Positions 42,261 to 64,000 of a stretch of 64,000 bases of DNA are shown here, in pieces (within the stretch, counting starts at the first letter, position 1; each line of letters starts with the position of its first letter). The stretch is from assembly GCF_901709675.1 (NCBI RefSeq), contig NC_051092.1:2484491-2548490 (forward strand), read 5' to 3'. This stretch comes from Syngnathus acus (Eukaryota > Chordata > Actinopteri > Syngnathiformes > Syngnathidae). The position numbers and the translations under genes were made by a program. Under the pieces are notes generated by a model. It did no database searches and was not told where the DNA came from. It saw nothing but the letters and a program-made list of their open reading frames with translations.

Positions 42261-42876
42261 TATATTAATAATCCAGTAAAAAAAAGTATTTTTGATATCC
42301 AACTATTGGTGTGGACTCTTTTTTCCCCCTTCCCTTCTCTAAGCCGCAATATTACAACTCCCGTTATTGATAATGAATAAATGGAAAGATTTTGTCCAAC
42401 AACAACGTTGGTTCCAAATGAAACGTACAGCTAATCGTCATTTAACGACATTCATTAACGAGTGTCGCCCTGGTGACGTCTGCTGGGTTTGTTTAATCGT
42501 TCCATCAATGCTTACGATACCCCCCCGCCCCCAAAAAAAAGAACCGCACCGCTTCTCCGATTTAACAGTCGGCTAAATGCATGAAATGCTTTCTTTCCAT
42601 GAGCACATTGTTTCCAACGCCGCCATGCCCGCGCTGGCCTAAACATCATCACAAAGCTCTTAATCACACTTTACTTCACTCTCTGACACCACACACACAC
42701 ACAGACACACACAATCCACACCAACCTAAAAGCCAAAGACTTGACAAAAAAGGCTTTTCTGTTGCTTCGAAACACGTCACATCTCATTCAACATTACCTT
42801 CAAATGTTATTTTTCCTCATTAAAAAAAAATCTATTTAAACTATACTACCAATAGTGCGTGGTCTCTCACTAATTA

Positions 42877-43046
42877 CCGTAATTTTCAGAGTATAAGTCG
42901 CACCGGAGTATAAATCGCACCAGCCATAAAATGCCCAAAAAAGTGAAAAAAAACCATATATATGTATATAAATCGCTCCTGAGTATAAGTCGCCCCCCCA
43001 CCCAAACTATGAAAAAAACCCGCGACTTATAGTCCGAAAATTACGG
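42877..43046. mobile_element. 170-bp MITE with CCGTAATTTTC ends and TA target duplication
   Basis: The left end with its TA is TACCGTAATTTTCAGAGTAT. The right end reverse-complements to TACCGTAATTTTCGGACTAT, continuing AAGTCGC on both sides. The match is 27 of about 29 bases. Flanking TA on each side fits a Tc1/mariner-type TA duplication. Internal repeats of GAGTATAA(A/G)TCGC are typical of this fish family. Confidence 0.85.
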
Positions 43047-43084
43047 TAGATATCGAATGCATAATTAAAAAAATAATAATAATT

Positions 43085-43160
43085 AGGGTTGGGAATAGGG
43101 TTAGGGGTTAGCGTTAAGGGTTAGCATTAGCGGTTGGGGTTTCAGGCTAAGGTTTTGGAA
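43085..43160. repeat. telomere-like degenerate repeat
   Basis: A run of GGGTTAG-related words (AGGGTTAGGGGTTAGCGTTA, AGGGTTAGCATTAGCGGTTG). It is an interstitial, degenerate telomere-type or simple repeat immediately right of the MITE. Confidence 0.6.
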
Positions 43161-44095
43161 ACAGATTAGTGTTGTGGAATCAGACGTAGAGTTAGCATTG
43201 GGTTACAGCCAACCACCATTAATATCAGAAATATTATTTTATTTGTTTACAGGGGTCCATTTGTACATTTCCCCTCTGGGTTTGACACTTAACAACCCCA
43301 CGTTTACTCCACCCGTCCAAGCCACACTCGAATAGCAAAGGTTCATCGTCTAATCTTTCTGAAAGTTTCGTTTATTGTGTCCACCATGGCGAAGGTGGCG
43401 GCCACAATTCTTTACTTGTGCCCACGGTCGTAACACTGCTGCACTCACCAAGGCTGCAGCCGTGTCTGATTCAAACAATCGGCGCTACATTTAAAGTGGC
43501 GTTCTCCCCCTCCCTCGCCGGTCTCATACGTATAATATTTAATTAGTAGACTATCACACTTAAAAGTACCCAAGGACTTTGCCTGAAAGCTGAAAGAATT
43601 GGCCTTTTGTCCATCGGAAAAAAATTGCTTAAGATTTCCTCTAATTGCATTAAAAGAGAAGTATAGGCCTTTATGCTACCTTTCAAAACACGCAGCTACA
43701 GCTTCCAAATGATATTTAAAAAATATATATTTAATAAAGCGTTCTTTTATGTGGATAGTGCATTTATTGTCAAAGGCTTGCCAAGGCTGCTGACCCCCCG
43801 CTGTTCTGCCAACACCCCCTCACCAGTAGATATGCCATCACTTTTCATCGCACAATACTAACACTGATTTCTTTTCACATATTTATATTTTGAGTCCTTG
43901 CCTCTGTCACGCACAGCAGTATTTCAAATGATCACATGTTTTGGCATCAAGTGTGGTCAACTTTCCTTGAAACAACTTAGCAACAATAAAACAGTGGATA
44001 TTTTATCACATCAGAACATTTTACTTACCTTATGTGTGGTTCATCATATGCATAGTCCAATTTTTGGTTTGTAATCCAAACTGCAGGAGATAAAC

Positions 44096-44140
44096 ATCCA
44101 TCCATCCATTAGCTGAATTGCTTTTCCTCATGATGGTCGC
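44096..44140. repeat. CCATCCATCCATT-type dispersed repeat fragment
   Basis: ATCCATCCATCCATTAGCTG followed by AATTGCTTTTCCTCATGATG resembles the widespread fish repeat end ATCCATCCATTTTCTGAACC..TTATCCTCA (from memory). It is only a fragment. Confidence 0.45.
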
Positions 44141-44861
44141 AGAAAAACACGTTAAGCTGTCCTAGACTGGTTTAGACCAGGTTTAGGGAACCCTGGTGGC
44201 ATGAGAGCCATATCCTCCATGTTTTCCACGTCTGCCTGCTGCAACACACCTGATTCAAATGATCAGCTCATTACCAAGCAAACTGATCATTTTTAAACAC
44301 AAATTTATGGTTTTGGCAAAGTTACAAACTGTCCACAATTCAATTTTGAACATTTCAGAGACAGTCTGAGTTTAACTGTTTCGCTGAATTTTAGCTGATT
44401 TAATGGAACAAGAGGGGTCCTGGGATTGACCCCTGGGGAACCCCACAAGTCATAGGCCTTTGGTCGGACAGTTATCAATGCCTTCCTTATCATCATCATC
44501 ATTATGATGATCATCATTGCTATTGACAGTATCCATCCATACGTACATCCATATTCTACCACCCACCACCAAAACTCCCTAAAATGTCATTTTCCTACTG
44601 ATTACATATACTTTTTGTATGAAATTGAAGTATATTTTGTGGTTCCACTCTGGCATTAAGGTTATGATGAAACCGCCGCATATTCACTACATAAAAATAA
44701 AACACACACAAACACTTGGGCGCGCACACAAAAGATGTGTGTGACACACAGGGTGGCGCTGAAGTCCTTTGGGGAATTACAATTAGGATTTACGATGTGG
44801 CGGCAGAGGAGGTGGCGGAATCGGCTGACGCTTGCCGTGCTGTCAGGATGTGTGGCATGAT

Positions 44862-44863
<2 letters not shown>

Positions 44864-44948
<85 letters not shown>
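44864..44948. repeat. (CA)n microsatellite, 85 bp
   Basis: About 42 uninterrupted CA dinucleotides. The ORFs across it are pure His-Thr or Cys-Val repeats and are artefacts. Confidence 0.97.
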
Positions 44949-44952
<4 letters not shown>

Positions 44953-47302
44953 CAATAGGCCGCATTTACTGTAACTGTCCACCAAAATATAAAGAAGATG
45001 TGGAAAAAAAAAAGCTCAAGTTTGGGAAAAGGAATCTGTGTGTTGGAAACAATTAGAAGTGTGGAAAGACATTGGCGCACCAGCCGATGGTGTCATGGAA
45101 GTAAAAGCTCGGGCAGCGGCACCTGCAACACACACAAAAACACCCCAACACGGCGCACATGAGCGTAAAAATGAGGAATGATCAAAATGCTGTAGGAGTC
45201 TGGTGAATGAAAATCTATAGTTTGCTATTTATACGGCATTTATTTCTTCCTTTTTTTTATTTTCTTTGACATTTTTCAGAAACAAGACTTCAAGAAAGCA
45301 GTTTTTATTTCTTATTTATTTCTTTTTTTTTCTTTGATTGTCTTTGTCACCAGTATGACGTATACTGACACTCTTTAGAGCCACATCTGGCTAATAAATA
45401 CAATGAAATGTTAAAACGCACAATTTGAAACACCAAAAAAAAAAAAAGTTATCACAGGAAAAAACTGTGTGTGTGTAATGAGGTTTAACAGAGGCCACAT
45501 TGGAGGAAAATGAATAAACAAAAACCTGCTGGCCAAAGACTACAACTTGGGACCAAAAACAACATCACCTCAGTCAATAAATTGAAGATAAAATTGAAGT
45601 AAAATATACGAAGCTGTATCCAGTGCTTAGGATGTGTGAGGCGAGCAGGAGTTGGCTCCCCATGTAACGCGAGTTATGTTCAGGCTCAGCTTGTGAAGCT
45701 CGTCTAAATAGTATCTTTAAAAAAATGCTAGCCCCCCCCCCCCGCCCCCAAAAAACAGAGGTAATGAGTGTAGAAAGTGGAAAGCTGTTTTAAATCATCA
45801 CAAAATTAAATAAAATGAGTGAGACACTACAATTGGGGAGAAAAACAGTGCTCAAGTTGGGGTGCTTTACACAGACCATGCCCATGTCTAATGTTGCTAT
45901 GATTAAAATATATTGTTTATATTTATGATTATTTTTGAGCATTTGATCATTTTCACCAACATTATTAGTTCACAAATGACAGGAAAAGAAAACAACAAAC
46001 CCTTCTCCTTTTATATTCTGCCCTGTGTAGTCAAAACTAGTCCTTATTTTTTCCTTTTCCTTAATTTTCTACTACAGTGAAAACGTCGTTCTTGATATTG
46101 CGTCTTTCCCCCGGAAATGACTTTCTTCAGGTTTCTGATTGGCTAAGATGGCCTTACAGTTAAACTCTGGATTATTTTTTTTTTAAACAGTTATAGCAGA
46201 AAATGAACATGGGCATAGGATTTCAATAAAAACTGAGCACATCTTTTCCCTCAATTGTTTTCCTTAATAAATTACTTCCAAATATACATGCCGGGTAGAA
46301 AAAAGTACCATTAAAAAAAAAAAAACAGACCAAAACTACTTTTTTTTTTTTTTTTTTAGAACAAAAGTTTGGTGTAAGTCACCTACCCTTGGCCTAGACA
46401 TTTACAGACGTCCACCAGCCAAATAATTTTTTTCGCAACTATGGAAAACACAATTAGAAAATACAGTGACGAGAAATTTTCTCATCCTACAGTAGCGCCA
46501 TCAAGCTGAATGAATTGTAAGTGTTGGCCTTTGGCCGCCGAGGAATTCCGAGCAATGTGGTTCACGAAATCGTTGCTGAGAAGCTTAAATGTGTAAGACT
46601 TTTTTTTTTTTTTTTTTTTTTTGCAGCATTTGTGGAAGTTAAGACTACACCATACTGAGTGAATGTGAATGTAGGTTTGGCACATTTTGTGAAAAATTTG
46701 TTGCAATAACATTAAGAAGTAATATTGTGTCGGACGGGAATTGCTCCCTGTGATTGATTGACATAACACTTTACATCTCTCTCATCGTACAAAACAAAAC
46801 ACATTCACAAGCTGGCACATCATACCTGAGCTGGGATATAGATATAATAATAATGTTGCGAAATGATAATAATAATAATAATAATAATAATTGTAATAAT
46901 AATAAAATTGATGTGCTGTATTTGTTTGAGACATGAATGTAAGACTATAAGATTATAAGAGCTAGGATTTTTTGTTGTTGTTTTTTTTATATTAAAACTC
47001 CTCAAATTTCAAGTTGTGCCAGTCCAGAGTTTTTGTACAGGCAGCGAGCGAACGGCCCGTACGGCAAAAAACGTAATCAACATAAAACACCAAAAAAGTC
47101 ATAAAAACATCAACATCGTTAAAAAATAAAAATTGAACGAGCTCACTCCTTTTAAAACACTTAAGACCAAATAGCTGCTGAAGAGTCCATGCATGCTGGT
47201 TGCAAAAAAAAAAAAACGTGACGCCGGTATTGTCGCAGGTTCGGCCCCTTGTCGTTAAGGTTGCCCTCCGAAAAGTCCTTTGAACGTATTTTGCAAGCGA
47301 GC

Positions 47303-62825
<15,523 letters not shown>

Positions 62826-64000
62826 CTGAGAGGTGGTCGAGAGACATCAGCGTGCATGGACAAAGACAAAGAGAGAGAGAGAGAGAGAGAGAGAAGAGAG
62901 AAATGTTACTTGCAAAACTTTGTAAATGTTACGCACTGTTTCCCCAAAATAAAAATATTGTTTCTATAGAAATTATGATGGAAGAAAAGAAAGGTGTGCC
63001 TGCGGGAATTCGAGTGGTTTACCTTGTGTGCGTGTATGTGCGTGCGTGTGTGTGTGAGAGAGAGAAAACATGATTATTATTCCCAAATCAATAAGACCGT
63101 TGCCCTCACTTAAAAATGTCCTGACAGGGAAGATTTAGGAATAGGTTTTTGGGAAAATAATGAAAAAAATACAGTTCTAAAAGTAAGTACTAATAAATCA
63201 AAAAAAGACACAAAGGTAAATAGATAAATATTGGACATTTTGAAATAAATAATCATATAAAATTTCAAATAAATTAGAACAAATATGGAAATTATTATGA
63301 ACATATTTGGTATAACTTACTGAACAAAACAGAAAATACAGAACAATCTAATAATCATACATAATTAAATCATGACATATTTTATAATAAAGTTTAATGC
63401 AAAAAAGTCTTCATGTGAGCTTATGTGATGTTAACCCGCATGTAGATGGCGGGTAGCATTAAAGGGGGTGGGTTCATTGTAGAGTGGACCCCCCCCTCAA
63501 AAAAAGCCTCCATTCATTGTGCTCCTCTGGGAACGCTGGGACTGACTGGGAGCACAAACACACAAAGATCTCCTTTTACCCACAAGGTGCCGAGGGTCCC
63601 GGCCCTGCCCGGCCCCTAAGAAAACACAAGGGCCCCTTCCTCACTACACACACGTGTACATACGCTGACACACTATTAATAGTCGTCTTGTGCGCGGGGG
63701 CAACGAGGATGGTGACGTCTCCATGGCGACCAATCGGGCGAAGTAACAAAGTGAATTGGAATTTTTGAGTGAGTCATGTGACTGGTCGGTTGCCAGATCT
63801 GTTTTAAAAGATTTGTTTGCAATGAACAATACACTTCAGGCCTTTTCAAACAGACCATTTCAAAATGTTTGCAAACATCGAAACGGCCATTTTGTGCCAA
63901 AAATCCGAGCAACAGAAAGTCACTTGACTTTTTGGACGCTTTCGATGGCAACTGATGTCGACGGTAATCCCGACGAGGAGTGCCAGCGACGTCATTTGAC
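62826..64000 (-). other. sox6: sox6 intron, partial
   Basis: It has a short (GA)n run at 62871-62894 and otherwise AT-rich sequence with a GC-richer patch at 63520-63640. I see no exon; the intron continues beyond the window. Confidence 0.6.

Larger units (their letters stand above)
42300..47302. other. convergent etnk / sox6 intergenic region and sox6 3' UTR
   Basis: Five kilobases between the ends of two convergent genes. It holds an inverted-repeat element at 42877-43046, telomere-like degenerate repeats (43085-43160), CCATCCATCCATT-type repeat pieces (44096-44140, 44525-44560), a long (CA)n tract (44864-44948) and an (ATA)n run near 46868. Minus-strand poly(A) hexamers (TTTATT on plus) cluster at 45239-45320 and may mark the sox6 3' end. 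No further gene was recognised. Confidence 0.5.

Noticed and set aside
44716-45080. His-Thr and Cys-Val repeat ORFs
   Set aside because: They are translations of the (CA)n microsatellite.

Overview
The window is vertebrate nuclear DNA from a ray-finned (teleost) fish. Coding exons are short, have GT-AG (rarely GC-AG) borders and are separated by modest introns. The calcitonin is of the potent fish type, and several fish-type short inverted-repeat DNA transposons and long dinucleotide repeats are present. The species cannot be fixed from the sequence; a percomorph with a fairly compact genome is an inference. All family comparisons below are from memory of the vertebrate proteins, not from a search.

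Four protein-coding genes are supported. (1) calca (+, about 510-4060; its 5' exons lie left of the window) is the classic alternatively processed gene: a common propeptide exon, a calcitonin terminal exon with its own poly(A) region, then a CGRP exon and a last exon. Five TGCATG (Rbfox) motifs crowd the 420 bp before the calcitonin exon. (2) insc, inscuteable homologue (+, 15252-26658), has 12 coding exons giving about 544 residues. It keeps the LGN-binding N-terminal segment, the armadillo-like core and the C-terminal ESFV PDZ ligand. A 114-base in-frame candidate cassette exon lies in intron 6. (3) An ethanolamine kinase (+, 33516-42201) has 8 coding exons and 344 residues with intact catalytic motifs. 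(4) sox6 (-, 62825-47303) has its nine C-terminal coding exons here (529 residues), including the split HMG box; its 5' part lies right of the window. The kinase and sox6 are convergent.

The order calca-insc-sox6 matches human 11p15, but mammals have no ethanolamine kinase there. Human ETNK1 neighbours SOX5 and ETNK2 lies near SOX13, so a kinase beside sox6 looks like the third member of an ancient duplicated block kept in fish.

The remaining DNA is intronic or intergenic. It holds four recognisable inverted-repeat DNA elements or fragments with visible ends or family resemblance (1.8, 7.2, 39.4 and 42.9 kb) and two weaker ones. It also holds two dispersed repeat families, a 165-bp tandem duplication at 31.4 kb, telomere-like degenerate repeats at 43.1 kb, long (CA)n and (ATTAT)n microsatellites, and GC-richer blocks that may be conserved enhancers but cannot be shown to be so from one sequence. 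No rRNA, tRNA or CRISPR was found. The strongest unusual signals are the hAT-like element whose target duplication copied the likely branch point of an etnk intron, the TGCATG cluster in calca, the candidate insc cassette exon, and the etnk upstream ORF whose stop overlaps the main start.
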